Positions 34,778-47,326 of a stretch of 64,000 bases of DNA are shown here, piece by piece. The notes beneath the pieces were generated by a model. That model worked only from the letters and a program-made list of their open reading frames with translations, ran no database searches and had not been told where the DNA came from. Each line of letters starts with the position of its first letter. Positions within the stretch are counted from its first letter, which is position 1. The position numbers and the translations under genes are program-made. Source of the DNA: Istiophorus platypterus (Eukaryota > Chordata > Actinopteri > Istiophoriformes > Istiophoridae); assembly GCA_016859345.1 (NCBI GenBank), contig CM029134.1, positions 14,892,560-14,956,559 on the forward strand, written 5' to 3'.

Positions 34778-37166
34778 CTCAGGAGAAGCATCAAAATCAT
34801 CAAGCGCTGCGGTAAAGTCTGATGGACTTTTCCTCAGAGTCTGGTCAGCAGGAAGCGTGTTGTCATTGTAAGATGTCACAAACTTGAAGTCACTGGTTCT
34901 AGAACCTGTTGTCAGGTACGCGTCATAATTGTACGTGCTGCGTAAAGTTCCTGTTCCGTCAACATCTGCGTAATTAGGAGGAAGATAAGCGCTGGGGATG
35001 GCGACTGCTCCGTCAAACAACAGTCTGGGCTTTCTCCTGCGACAAAACCTCACACCAAGGATGATGATGATGAAGGTCAGGAAGAAGGTGGACACAGACA
35101 CCAGAGCGATGATCAGGTAAGAGGTCAGTTTGGAATTCTTCTCATCATAAGAAATATCCTTCAGTTCGGGCACCTCAGCCAAGTTATCAGAAATAAGTAA
35201 ATACATGGAACAGGTGGCAGACAGAGAGGGCTGGCCGTTATCTTTCACCGCCACAATAAGGTTCTGTTTCATGCTGTCAGATTCAGAAATGTCCCGCTGT
35301 GTCCTGATCTCTCCGCTGTGGAGACCGATACTGAAAAGTCCCGGGTCGGTGGATTTGACTATATGATAGGACAGCCAGGCGTTCTGTCCGGAGTCCGCGT
35401 CCACCGCTATCACTTTGGACACCACAGAGCCTCCGTGTGCGGCTTTGGGGACCAGCTCGGTCATGAAGGAGTTGCCCTCCGGGGCGGGGTACAGTATCTG
35501 AGGAGAGTTGTCGTTCACATCCGATATGAAGACACTGACCGTCACGTTGCTGCTGAGCGGAGGAGAACCGTTGTCTCGGGCCATCACCTGGACTTTAAAG
35601 CTCCTGAACTGTTCGTAATCAAAAGACCTCACAGCGTGGATCACCCCCGTGTCTCCGTTAACAGACAGATAGGACGACACCGGGGCACCGTTCACCTCAC
35701 CAGGTAAGAGAGAATAAATCACTGTACCGTTTTGTCTCCAGTCGGTGTCTCGAGCAGTAACGGAACATAAAGTGGAGCCAGGTTTGTTATTCTCAGTCAC
35801 ATATGCGCTGTACGACTGTTCCTCAAACACTGGTGGGTTGTCGTTGATGTCAGCTAAAGATAAATGAATACTTTTAGTGGAGGACAGAGGTGGAGAGCCC
35901 TCGTCAGTGGCTGTGATTGTAATGTTGTAATCGGACACTAGTTCACGGTCCAGTTGTCCCGTGGTCACCAGAGAATAATAGTTTTTAATAGAAGGAACCA
36001 ACTTAAAAGGGACATTGTGCTGAATGGAGCAACGGACCTGTCCGTTTGTCTCAGAGTCTCTATCCTGCACGTTAATGATGCCCACCTCTCTACCAGGTGA
36101 TATATTCTCAGGTATGAGGTTCATCAGGGATTTCAAATATACAACTGGAGCATTGTCATTAACATCAATGATATCAATCATGACTTTAGAATCAGATGAA
36201 AGTCCGTAACCGTCTTTGGCCTCGATGCGCATTTCATATTTAGAATTACTCTCGTAATCAAGTGGTCCAATAACTTTTATCTCTCCAGTTTTACTGTTGA
36301 GCGAGAAAACCTTTTTAGCCCTTTCTGATATACGACTGAATTCATACGTCACCTCCCCATTGATTCCCTCATCTGCATCACTGGCACTTACTGCAACAGC
36401 AACAGTATCGAGGGCAGCGTTCTCAGGCAGACTGGCTTTGTAAGCGGCCTGGTCAAACACCGGCGCATTATCGTTAGCATCCAACACACTCACGTGTATA
36501 TTGACAGTTCCTGATCTTGGTGGATTTCCGCCGTCAACCGCAACCAGCATGAAATTTAAATCGCGTTCTTTTTCACGGTCTAGCTCTTTTTCTAACACTA
36601 GCTCCACGCTCTTAGATCCATCCGCGTCGTCTCGAACAGATAAAACAAAATGTCCATTGCTTTGTAAACTGTACTGTTTAATCGTGTTTTGTCCAATGTC
36701 GGCGTCGTGTGCTCCGTTGACACGATACCTTGCTCCTTTCATGGCGGATTCTCTTATTTCCAACTTCGCTGTGTCTTTTGGAAAAACGGGTGAATTGTCA
36801 TTTATGTCTTGAATGAGCAGTGAAATGCGGTGCAGCTCCAAGGGGTTCTCCAGGACTAATTCGAATTTAATCATACACGAAACCTTCTCCCCACACAGAT
36901 CCTCTCTGTCAATCCTTCCCCTGATGACAAAATCTCCAGTTTTCAGATCAATACCACAGTAATGTTGATAGTTTTTCGGTATCAATACGGGCTTTACGAG
37001 TGAACAATTTCCCTACTTCAAGTCCGAGATCCTTAGCAATATTCCCAACAATGGATCCGGCCCTCATCTCCTCCTGAATAGAATAGCTGAGGTCTGCAGA
37101 GGTGATGTGGAAAAACAGAGCCAAGCCACAGACAAAATTCAGCAATGATTGTCCAGTATGTTCCAT
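34778..37166 (-). pseudogene. pcdhg: V8: protocadherin gamma-type variable exon with a 2-bp frameshift in EC1
   Basis: Very close to V10 in EC1-EC3. The ATG at 37166 gives a signal peptide ending HITSA and EC1 from DLSYSIQEEMRAGS. Near 36973-36977 two bases are missing relative to V10 (GTTTTTCGG against GTTTTCTTCGG on the plus strand). The frame then breaks after KARIDTE and stops after 72 codons. The rest of the exon is open and well conserved, with donor GAG|GTAGGG. With two bases added it would be 797 codons long, the same as V10. It is either a recent null allele or a consensus error. EC4 is less homogenised than in the neighbours (SPGREVGIINVQDRDSETNG, SSTKSIHLSLADI). The tail is FTAALDDFDASPE. 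Confidence 0.85.
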
Positions 37167-37344
37167 TATTGTTCCCTAAAGAAGATATCGGCACGCAAAG
37201 GCTTTTTTGTCTCTGATAATATTACAACGTAATAGTAAAAATGAAGGTACGCCGCTCCCACAACAATGGCAACACTGTCTCGAATATTTGGTCTATTCCT
37301 TTTGCAGTGGGTGGAGAAATAACCTGCTCATATCTGCGAGTGAG

Positions 37345-37362
37345 CAGCGACGCTCTGAGTTT
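37345..37362 (-). promoter_or_regulatory. CSE promoter element of V8 (variant)
   Basis: The plus strand reads CAGCGACGCTCTGAGTTT. CGCT is kept on the coding strand, but the CACC core is replaced by CGCT, a variant shared only with V10. It is about 180 bp upstream of the ATG. GTGGGTGGAG starts near 37308, about 37 bp toward the gene. Confidence 0.75.
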
Positions 37363-38589
37363 ATTTGGAATATTACAAATAAACAAGTACTAACCCAGCA
37401 TACGATTCCGCAGCTGCAACCGTGCTCAACAATGTATTGCAATATTTCAAGTGAAATCATTCATTGGGTTATGTTGGGTTTGATACAATAGGCGAATATA
37501 AAGAAAAGGCAATTCAACACAATGCATAATGTTCGAATGGAGCGGGTTAGACCCTCATTTTCCCCTTATTTAACACTTCCTTCATTAAAGTATTTATAAG
37601 ACAAACTGAACACCGAAAATAAAAGAGAATTCTGGTCTTACAATTCAAGTGATAAGGGATGTATTTCATTTTTGATAAACTAACGACCTGATTCAATTTT
37701 AAATGTCAAGAAGCCTACAACATAATTTGGTGGTGTTTTCCTATTAATTTCATACAAAATAGTACCTTGTTGTGTTTTCTCTGTGGACCTTGGTTTAATT
37801 AACATCACATTTATCTAAGTGTAACATCTAATAGGCATATTTTTGTGACGGTTAAGCAATGACTGAACGCAAAATTAACAAGCTAAATAATCCGTGTGTT
37901 TACAGATCAAACTTTTTTTGTTTGTTTTGTCATCAAATAAGAAAATGTAAAACATTTTCGAAGGTGGCAATAAACATCACATTTGCAACATACTCTTAAA
38001 ATGTATTCAAATATATATTCACATATTCGGTTTGTTTCTTTAGCATACGTTTGGTCACCTTGGGATTCTAAAAAGTACTATATACACAAAATGAAACTAT
38101 GTGTACTGCGTCGTTCAGCTCAGACATGATGAAATAAACAGATGCCGCAATGTCCAAAAGCAAGTGTTCAACGCATCGGAAGAATAACAGTCGCAGATAT
38201 CCAGTAAACATGCGTCAACTCGCCTCCTGGTACAAAAACGTATAAATTTAGTTAAACAGACAAAAACATTTAGACTTTTAGATTGCAATTCCTGTGTCAA
38301 CAGAAATTAACTATTGTATATAAGTGTGAATCGAGTCCAAGTTACTCACTGAAATGTAGACATCGCCATGTACAAAGAAAAAAAAGCTAACGTCGACTCA
38401 TAGTTTAAACATTAAATGAAACGTAGGACCACAAAAAAACGTAAGACCTATGATATTACAAAAGAAAATTATAAAATGAATATATTTACATTTTTGTCCT
38501 CGCCACCCACTATTGGTAATATAAAAATGAATGTCACTGATTATGGTTAAATGATCTATGGGGTATATAATAATGGCAGGGTTTCCTTT

Positions 38590-38757
38590 AAATGGACGTC
38601 GTCTGGGATTGCGATCTCTTCAACCACAACAATCACAGTCCGGATTTTCCCGTTTGTGGTTCCGTATAATTGGAACAATCTAGCGAACGTTATCACCGAG
38701 GCTGTCGCCTTCTATATATTTAAGAAACTCTTGAGGGCTCTTCTCTTCCGAGAGTAG
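38590..38757 (+). mobile_element. LINE C-terminal fragment (copy 1)
   Basis: The plus-strand frame reads VRIFPFVVPYNWNNLANVI and then FKKLLRALLFRE before a stop. This is the pattern of fish non-LTR polyprotein C-termini (APRLWNSLP...FKxxLKTHLF). No reverse transcriptase core remains. Confidence 0.55.
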
Positions 38758-39069
38758 CTCCTGTCCTAATCCTATAACATCCCTCAGTAGAAACCAGTGC
38801 GTAATTTCGGTCCAATTCTTTATCTGATTTTCTACTTCGTTGTCGATTAAACAGATCTAGTATGTAGCAGTTACTTTAAGGTCTCCTACTATAGTAGCGT
38901 TAGTGTAGTTCCTCATTTGTGCAACGCTTTTGAGTAGATTGTCTGCAAAAGTAGTAAATGTAAATGTATGCTAAAACAATTAGATGTCAGGTCACTTGAA
39001 GTATATAAAGATGTGATTGGATTAAAAAAATCAACGTTAAATTTTAGAATAAAAATGTATGAGGCCTAC

Positions 39070-41457
39070 CTCTAGAGACTCATCTGTTGGACTAAACACA
39101 TCAGCAAAGTCTGATGGACTTTTCCTCAGAGTCTGGTCAGCAGGAAGCGTGTTGTCGTTGTAAGATGTCACAAACTTGAAGTCACTGGTTCTAGAACCTG
39201 TCGTCAGGTACGCGTCATAATTGTACGTGCTGCGTAAAGTTCCAGTGCCGTCAACATCTGCGTAATTAGGAGGAAGATAAGCGCTGGGGATGGCGACTGC
39301 TCCGTCAAACAACAGTCTGGGCTTTCTCCTGCGACAAAACCTCACACCAAGGATGATGATGATGAAGGTCAGGAAAAAGGTGGACACAGACACCAGCGCG
39401 ATGATCAGGTAAGAGGTCAGTTTGGAATTCTTCTCATCATAAGAAATATCCTTCAGTTCTGGCACCTCAGCCAAGTTATCAGAAATAAGTAAATACATGG
39501 AACAGGTGGCAGACAGAGAGGGCTGGCCGTTATCTTTCACCGCCACAATAAGGTTCTGTTTCATGCTGTCAGATTCAGAAATGTCCCGCTGTGTCCTGAT
39601 CTCTCCGCTGTGGAGACCGATACTGAAAAGTCCCGGGTCGGTGGATTTGACTATATGATAGGACAGCCAGGCGTTCTGTCCGGAGTCCGCGTCCACCGCT
39701 ATCACTTTGGACACCACGGAGCCACCGTGTGCGGCTTTGGGGACCAGCTCGGTCATGAAGGAGTTGCCCTCCGGGGCGGGGTACAGTATCTGAGGAGAGT
39801 TGTCGTTCACATCCGATATGAAGACACTGACCGTCACGTTGCTGCTGAGCGGAGGAGAACCGTTGTCTCGGGCCATCACCTGGAATTTAAAGCTCCTGAA
39901 CTGTTCGTAATCAAACGACCTCACAGCGTGGATCACCCCCGTGTCTCCGTTCACAGACAGATAGGACGACACCGGGGCACCGTTCATCTCACCAGGTAAG
40001 AGAGAATAAATCACTGTACCGTTTTGTCTCCAGTCGGGGTCTCGAGCAGTAACGGAACATAAAGTGGAGCCAGGTTTGTTATTCTCAGTCACATATGCGC
40101 TGTACGACTGTTCCTCGAACACTGGTGGGTTGTCGTTGATGTCAGCTACAGATAACTGAAGACTTTTAGAAGAGGACAGAGGTGGAGAGCCCTCGTCAGT
40201 GGCTGTGATTGTAATGTTGTAATCGGACACTAGTTCACGGTCCAGTTGTCCCGTGGTCACCAGAGAATAATAGTTCTTAATAGAAGGAACCAACTTAAAA
40301 AGGACATTTTGCTGAATGGAGCAACGGACCTGTCCGTTATTCTCAGAGTCTCTGTCCTGCACGTTAATGATGCCCACCTCTGTACCAGGTGATGCGTTCT
40401 CGGGTATAGGGTTAGTCAGTGATTTCAGATATATCACTGGAGAATTATCATTCATATCATTAACATCAATGATAACTTTGGCATACGACGTCAGCCCTAA
40501 ACCATCTTTAGCTTTCACTCTCGTCTCAAAAGAACTTATCTCTTCAAAGTCAATCACTCCAGTTACTCTAATTTCTCCCGTCTTAGGATCAATTGAGAAA
40601 ACATTTACTACATCATCATTAGACGCATGGCCAAACTGATATGTGACATCTCCATTCACTCCGTCATCTGCGTCAGTAGCACTGACAATAATCACTATGG
40701 TACCATGAGGAGAGTTTTCAGGCAGACTGGCTTTATAAACGGCCTGGCTAAACACTGGGGCGTTATCATTAGCATCCAGCACAGTGACGTGTATGACTAC
40801 GGTACCTGATCTCTGAGGAGAACCACCATCCAAAGCTGTGAGAAGCAGATTCATCTCTTTTTGTTTCTCACGATCAAGTCTATTCTCCAGTACGAGTTCG
40901 ACCTTGTTGCTGTCAACAGCGAGAATAAAGTTGTCGTTCTTTTGTAGGTTGTATCGTTGAACAGCGTTTTGACCTATATCTGCATCATGGGCCTCCTCGA
41001 TAGCGAAACGGTTTCCCTTCTCTGCTGACTCACTTATTTCCATTTCAATCAAATTTTCATTAAATTGCGGCGAGTTGTCGTTCACATCTTGAATATGAAG
41101 ACTTACACGGTGAAGCTCTAAAGGATTTTCTAACACCAGATCTACTTTAACAACACAGGATGGCTTTTTGCTACAAAGGCTCTCTCTATCAATTCTCTCT
41201 GAAATGATCAAATCGCCGTTACTCTGCTTAATCTCACAATACGATTTCCGACTTCCACCAAAATCAACTCGGGCCTGTCGTGAGATTAATGTCCGCAGAT
41301 CAAGACCGAGATCCTTCGCTATATTTCCAATAACAGACCCTCGTTTCATCTCTTCTGGAATAGAATAACTCAGGTCTCCATGAACGAGGTGAAGCGTTAC
41401 AATAAAGGAGGCGAAGAGGACGATCAGTCGAAGCGCCGAAAATCCTTTGTCTCCCAT
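39070..41457 (-). CDS. pcdhg: V9: clustered protocadherin gamma-type variable exon (V9/11/12/13 subfamily)
   Basis: Intact at 796 codons. The ATG at 41457 gives a 27-residue signal peptide (MGDKGFSALR... ending LHLVHG). EC1 has DLRTLISRQARVDFGGSRKSYCEIKQSNGD and the loop CSKKPSC, the most diverged EC1 segment in its subfamily. EC2 (QFNENLIEMEISESAEKG) and EC3 (FGHASNDDVVNVFSI) are close to V11. It has the EC2/EC3 island and the homogenised 3' half. In EC5 it carries GEMNGAP and FKFQVM substitutions. The tail FADVFSPTDESLE is identical to V11. Donor GAG|GTAGGC. Confidence 0.95.
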
Positions 41458-41665
41458 CCCGACATAAAACGCGTCCTCTCTCTGTAGTACTTAATACGCA
41501 GGGCAAAAATTAAAATATGTCAGAAAAGATTCAATATTCCAGCATTTTACGTGACGATGAACCACGATGAAAGCTATTAAAGCACTGGTTGTCTGTAAAA
41601 TGTGCAAACGGTATCCCAGCAGTAGTAGTGGGTTGGAGTGGTGTGAATTTAGTTTCTCTCAGCCA

Positions 41666-41684
41666 ACAGCGACACCATGAGTCG
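41666..41684 (-). promoter_or_regulatory. CSE promoter element of V9
   Basis: The plus strand reads ACAGCGACACCATGAGTCG, on the coding strand CGACTCATGGTGTCGCTGT, with the CGCT box. It is about 210 bp upstream of the ATG. The partner GGGTTGGAG begins near 41630, about 36 bp nearer the gene. Confidence 0.85.
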
Positions 41685-42910
41685 TTTTTATTCTTCACAC
41701 TGGTAAAATTAAAAAAAAAAAAAAAAAATCTTACACAGTCTCTAAACACAGGTCTTCTTCACTCCTGGATACATCAACTGAGAAATCTGATTTTGAAAAA
41801 GCAACTCTGATAAATACACCACCTCACGACTGAACAGATAATTTAACTTTTATATATCTCAGTATACAAGAAATGTTAGAGAAATATTCTGTGTGTCTGT
41901 GTTAAAACCTCTTCCATTTAATTGAAACAAACATGGAAAAATAAACGCAAATAAAATAGGTTACCATTGCTTCAGCTCTTTCAAAATTTGTTATATTGTA
42001 TGTAGAAAGAAAAACAAAAATCATCCTACTTTTAAAGCCGAAGAAAAATAAAGGCTGACAGAACTTGGAGTTCAGCATTTTAACAAGTACCAACATGTTA
42101 AAGCCACACTGTAAAATGAAACCGTGAATGAATGCTCCATTTTAAGACTAAAGGCTAAGGCTACTATGTATTTACATAATTACAAGTGCAAAATACCATT
42201 TAATATTTATAGTTACCATTTTTTGTAGTAGCAGCAGTAGTTGTTTTGATCACACCTATTCAAAGTCTGACAGCATGGCTTAGGAGAAAGTTATCTCACG
42301 TCGCTCTTCTATCTAAGTGCAATCTACTGAACAGAATTTTTTTGTACAGCTAATAATGGGAAGGTCATTATTGTTAAGTCTGCTCTGCCAGCTTCATCTT
42401 TGCAAATATGGCTAATTCACCGCCTATCATTTCAATCCAATTAAAACGTCGGGGTAATTGTTAAGTAGCCCATAAGGCCCAGGGTTTCTCGTGGAAAAGA
42501 GCAGCTTCAAAAATATCATTGGTCAGGTATGTGTTACTTTACGAGATAGTAAATTAATTCCATGAAGACAACCAACAACTAAAAGATTTCAATAACCAAT
42601 TAATGTTATTTGTTCGGAAACATATTTGATCTTTATGTTTAGGGACGAAGGCTAAGAAAACAAATCCATGAAAATACCCTCACAGGCACACTGACAAGAA
42701 TAAAAAGGGGAGAGGAAAAGCATGTGTATCATAAAAAGTGCACAAATTATGGGTTCCTTGGTCATGGAAGGAAAAGGGGGGAAAAAACATTGTTTGGTGA
42801 CATAGTTTATAAGGTAGATAAGGATTTAAAAAAGGATATTTGCCCTTAATTGAGATAAAGAGTCAAGTCATCAACCAAACACAACTTAAATCTTGAAGAG
42901 AAAATGTTAT

Positions 42911-43032
42911 CTCTTCATCATCATCTCTTCTGGAATAGAATAACTTAGATCTCCATGAATGAGGTGCAGCATTACAATAAAGGAGGTGAAGCAGAAGATC
43001 AGACGGAGTCCTGAAAATCCTTTGTCTCCAAA
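42911..43032 (-). pseudogene. Beheaded relic of a V9-type exon: signal peptide and first EC1 residues only
   Basis: The minus strand reads GDKGFSGLRLIFC..., a leader ending LHLIHG, then DLSYSIPEEMM and a stop soon after. It aligns with the first about 40 codons of V9/V11. The ATG is replaced by TTT, and everything downstream of EC1 residue 12 or so is gone. Its promoter region is still recognisable 220 bp upstream. Confidence 0.85.
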
Positions 43033-43249
43033 ACTGACACAAAAAGCGTCCTCAGCTTGTACAACATTTAGTGTCCAGAGCGACGAAATAAAATTTGTCC
43101 AAAGAAGGTCAATAAGGTAACAAGTTAGAGCAATTTAATGATTCAAATATAATATGTCCGGAAATTTAACCTTTTTCACAAAAAAACTCTATCGACATCT
43201 ATGCAGTAGTAGTGGTTGGAGTGGTAAGTGCTGATTTTCTCTCAGGCAA

Positions 43250-43268
43250 CAGTGACACCATGAATCAC
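43250..43268 (-). promoter_or_regulatory. Orphan CSE promoter element
   Basis: The plus strand reads CAGTGACACCATGAATCAC. The partner GTGGTTGGAG lies near 43212, at the usual spacing. It is upstream of the beheaded relic and has no functional exon of its own. Confidence 0.75.
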
Positions 43269-43773
43269 TTTTTATCTTGACACTAGTGTGTAATACAATA
43301 TTCTTCACAAAGTGAAAACCCACATTAAGACTACATCCATGCACCTGTATATAAACTGTTCCGGTGTTATATTTAGTTAATACACAAAAGGAAATAATTA
43401 ATGGTTTTAAGTTCAGCACTGGAGAACTAAGTGATGTAAACCCCAGTACGATTAAGCTAAGATACATATGGTTTGTGATCCTCAGAGTGTCAATAAATGG
43501 TACCTTTGTTTTAACACTCTAAAAGTAGTCAAACACACAGGAAGTAGGCTATGGACGAACACATACTGCTGCCTGAGCCGCCAAGAGAGAAGCTAAACTT
43601 TGGGGGAAATGCTGTAATATGTGATTGTAATAAAAAAAAAAAAAAAATTAAAAACTGTGGTTGAACACTTTATATGAAGATAATAAAGAATATAAGCTGA
43701 TGCAGTCAGGTATTAAAACAATGTAGAGATTTTATTTAATATAAAGAAGTATAGGTTATTATAATATTATGAT

Positions 43774-43804
43774 TAGTAGTAGTGGTGGTGGTGGTGGTAG
43801 TAAT
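43774..43804. repeat. (GTG)n/(AGT)n microsatellite
   Basis: Short trinucleotide run of AGT and GGT units. Confidence 0.9.
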
Positions 43805-43871
43805 AGGACAACTAGGTTATGGAGAAAAGGTTATCTCCAGTTGCGTTAGTGCCTGAGCCTCTCAGGAGTGT

Positions 43872-43892
43872 TTCAGCACCAGGGACAGAGAC
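43872..43892 (+). promoter_or_regulatory. RE1/NRSE-like silencer site
   Basis: TTCAGCACCAGGGACAGAG agrees with the 21-bp REST consensus at 18 positions by my count, with canonical half-site spacing. It is about 850 bp past the V10 exon end. Confidence 0.7.
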
Positions 43893-44739
43893 ATTGAGAT
43901 TTGACTTACTGAGAGCACCATGATACTGAACGCTGAGTTGTCTTCTGACCAGGGTTCTTAAACTCTACTATTATGAGTTGGAGACAGTTTCTCAAAAGTA
44001 AAAACCGTCTTTTTCTAAGACCTCGACCTTTACCTTCCTACCTCTAGTCTACTGCAGCAGACGCAGCTATGTTTCCATCACTCGCTGATAAAAGACAATG
44101 AATAAGATTTGATAATGACTGACAACTGTTTTACCACGGATAGTGTAGAGCGAGTGTAAAACGCTTGATTTCTTTAAAGAATGAAATTCTATGACAGATC
44201 CAGCTATGACTACACTTTTCTTGTCAACATGTTCTCATAACTATATCTTCTTTCCATGTTGCAGAGGGTTTCTGGTGGCAAAGTTCAGGTTTCAGAAAGT
44301 ACTGGGTCGCAACTGATTTATTTTGTTGAAGAGAGATTCGCCAACTTAAGATAATAACAGTTCTTTAGAACCATTTAACTGAATCATATATTAATACCAT
44401 TTTCTCAGCTAATCATATGAAAACTTTATCTTCATCACAAAGTGCCTGGGAAATCTCACCAAAAAGGGAACTGAGCATTATAAGAGGATAAGTGGACTAA
44501 TAGACTATTAGACAAAAGGAAAAAAATATGATAATTTATAGGCGTAATTTATCAACTATGAAGGAACCCCCCCCCCAAAAAAAAACTAAATTTATTTCCA
44601 TTTTTCAAACGCATCTTTTTAACAACAGCACAATCACTTGGAAATGATCGAGACATATATACATGCTGCAGCCCGGCATACGTTATAGGGACTCAATCTA
44701 GCCAAAAGGGGAAGTATATAGTACTTTAATTGTTCCTAC

Positions 44740-47130
44740 CTCTACGAACGTCTCTAACTCTTCAAATGCATCAGCAAAGTCTGATGGACTTTTCCTCAGA
44801 GTCTGGTCAGCAGGAAGCGTGTTGTCATTGTAAGATGTCACAAACTTGAAGTCACTGGTTCTAGAACCTGTCGTCAGGTACGCGTCATAATTGTACGTGC
44901 TGCGTAAAGTTCCTGTTCCGTCAACATCTGCGTAATTAGGAGGAAGATAAGCGCTGGGGATGGCGACTGCTCCGTCAAACAACAGTCTGGGCTTTCTCCT
45001 GCGACAAAACCTCACACCAAGGATGATGATGATGAAGGTCAGGAAAAAGGTGGACACAGACACCAGAGCGATGATCAGGTAAGAAGTCAGTTTGGAATTC
45101 TTCTCATCATAAGAAATATCCTTCAGTTCGGGCACCTCAGCCAAGTTGTCAGAAATAAGTAAATACATGGAACAGGTGGCAGACAGAGAGGGCTGGCCGT
45201 TATCTTTCACCGCCACAATAAGGTTCTGTTTCATGCTGTCAGATTCAGAAATGTCCCGCTGTGTCCTGATCTCTCCGCTGTGGAGACCGATACTGAAAAG
45301 TCCCAGGTCGGTGGATTTGACTATATGATAGGACAGCCAGGCGTTCTGTCCGGAGTCCGCGTCCACCGCTATCACTTTGGACACCACAGATCCTCCGTGT
45401 GCGGCTTTGGGGACCAGCTCGGTCATGAAGGAGTTGCCCTCCGGGGCGGGGTACAGTATCTGAGGAGAGTTGTCGTTCACATCCGATATGAAGACACTGA
45501 CCGTCACGTTGCTGCTGAGCGGAGGAGAACCGTTGTCTCGGGCCATCACCTGGACTTTAAAGCTCCTGAACTGTTCGTAATCAAACGACCTCACAGCGTG
45601 GATCACCCCCGTGTCTCCGTTAACAGACAGATAGGACGACACCGGGGCACCGTTCACCTCACCAGGTAAGAGAGAATAAATCACTGTACCGTTTTGTCTC
45701 CAGTCGGGGTCTCGGGCAGTAACGGAACATAAAGTGGCGCCAGGTTTGTTATTCTCAGTCATATATGCGCTGTACGACTGTTCCTCAAACACTGGTGGGT
45801 TGTCGTTTATGTCAGCTACAGATAACTGAAGACTTTTAGAGGAGGACAGAGGTGGAGAGCCCTCGTCAGTGGCTGTGATTGTAATGTTGTAATCGGACAC
45901 TAGTTCACGGTCCAGTTGTCCCGTGGTCACCAGAGAATAATAGTTCTTAATAGAAGGAACCAACTTAAAAGGGACATTGTGCTGAATGGAGCAACGGACC
46001 TGTCCGTTATTCTCAGAGTCTCTATCCTGCACGTTAATGATGCCCACCTCTGTACCAGGTGACACGTTCTCAGGTATGGGGTTCATCAGGGATTTCAAAT
46101 ATATAACTGGAGCATTGTCATTAACATCAATGATATCAATCATGACTTTAGAATTAGATGAAAGTCCATAACCGTCTTTGGCCTCGATGCGTATTTCATA
46201 ATTGGAATTACTCTCGTAATCAAGTGGTCCAATAACTTTTATCTCTCCAGTTTTACTGTTGAGCGAGAAAACCTTTTTAGCCCTTTCTGATATACGACTG
46301 AATTCATACGTCACCTCCCCATTGATTCCCTCATCTGCATCACTGGCACTTACTGCAATAGCAACAGTATCGAGGGCAGCGTTCTCAGGCAGACTGGCTT
46401 TGTAAGCGGCCTGGTCAAACACCGGCGCATTATCGTTAGCATCCAACACACTCACGTGTATATTGACAGTTCCTGATCTTGGTGGATTTCCGCCGTCAAC
46501 CGCAATCAGCATGAAATTTAAATCGCGTTCTTTTTCACGGTCTAGCTCTTTTTCTAACACTAGCTCCACGCTCTTAGATCCATCCGCGTCGTCTCGAACA
46601 GATAAAACAAAATGTCCATTGCTTTGTAAACTGTACTGTTTAACGGTGTTTTGTCCAATGTCGGCGTCGTGTGCTTCGTTGACACGATACCTTGCTCCTT
46701 TCATGGCGGATTCTGTTATTTCCAACTTCACTGTGTCTTTTGGAAAAACGGGTGAATTGTCATTTATGTCTTGAATGAGCAGTGAAATGCGGTGCAGCTC
46801 CAAGGGGTTCTCCAGGACTAATTCGAATTTAATCATACACGAAACCTTCTCCCCACACAGATCCTCTCTGTCAATCCTTCCCCTGATGACAAAATCTCCA
46901 GTTTTCAGATCAATACCACAGTAATGTTGATAGTTTTCTTCGGTATCAATACGGGCTTTACGAGTGAACAATTTCCCTACTTCAAGTCCGAGATCCTTAG
47001 CAATATTCCCAACAATGGATCCGGCCCTCATCTCCTCCTGAATAGAATAGCTGAGGTCTGCAGAGGTGATGTGGAAAAACAGAGCCAAGCCACAGACAAA
47101 ATTCAGCAATGATTGTCCAGTATGTTCCAT
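44740..47130 (-). CDS. pcdhg: V10: clustered protocadherin gamma-type variable exon (sister of V8)
   Basis: Intact at 797 codons. The ATG at 47130 gives a signal peptide ending HITSA, identical to V8. EC1-EC3 differ from V8 at only a few residues (for example LEITESAMKG against LEIRESAMKG). EC2 ends in VDGGNPPRSGTVNIHVSVL and has no copy of the common EC2/EC3 island. EC4 is closer to the shared version than V8's is. The tail FADAFEELETFVE resembles V12/V13 rather than V8, so the 3' end has a different origin. The donor is GAG|GTAGGA. It provides the intact reading frame against which V8's deletion is judged. Confidence 0.95.
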
Positions 47131-47308
47131 TATTGTTCCCTAAAGAAGATATCGGCACGCAAAGGCTTTTTTGTCTCTGATAAAATTACAACGTAATAGT
47201 AAAAATGAAGGTACGCCGCTCCCACAACAATGGCAACACTGGCTCGAATATTTGGTCTATTCCTTTTGCAGTGGGTGGAGAAATAACCTGCTCATATCTG
47301 CTAGTGAG

Positions 47309-47326
47309 CAGCGACGCTCTGAGTTT
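47309..47326 (-). promoter_or_regulatory. CSE promoter element of V10 (variant)
   Basis: The plus strand reads CAGCGACGCTCTGAGTTT, the same variant as V8. It is about 180 bp upstream of the ATG, and GTGGGTGGAG starts near 47271. Confidence 0.75.

Larger units (their letters stand above)
37167..39069. other. Spacer between V8 and V9 (copy 1 of a duplicated spacer)
   Basis: Aligns along its whole length with 47131-49053, with small indels. It contains the V8 CSE and a LINE fragment near 38.6 kb that is also present in copy 2, so that insertion is older than the duplication. Confidence 0.8.
41458..44739. other. Spacer between V9 and V10 with an orphan promoter and beheaded exon
   Basis: Carries the V9 CSE, a remnant of a lost V9-type gene (42.9-43.3 kb), poly-A tracts near 41711 and 43631, a GTG microsatellite and a good RE1-like site at 43872. 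Its length and content fit loss of one whole gene. Confidence 0.65.
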
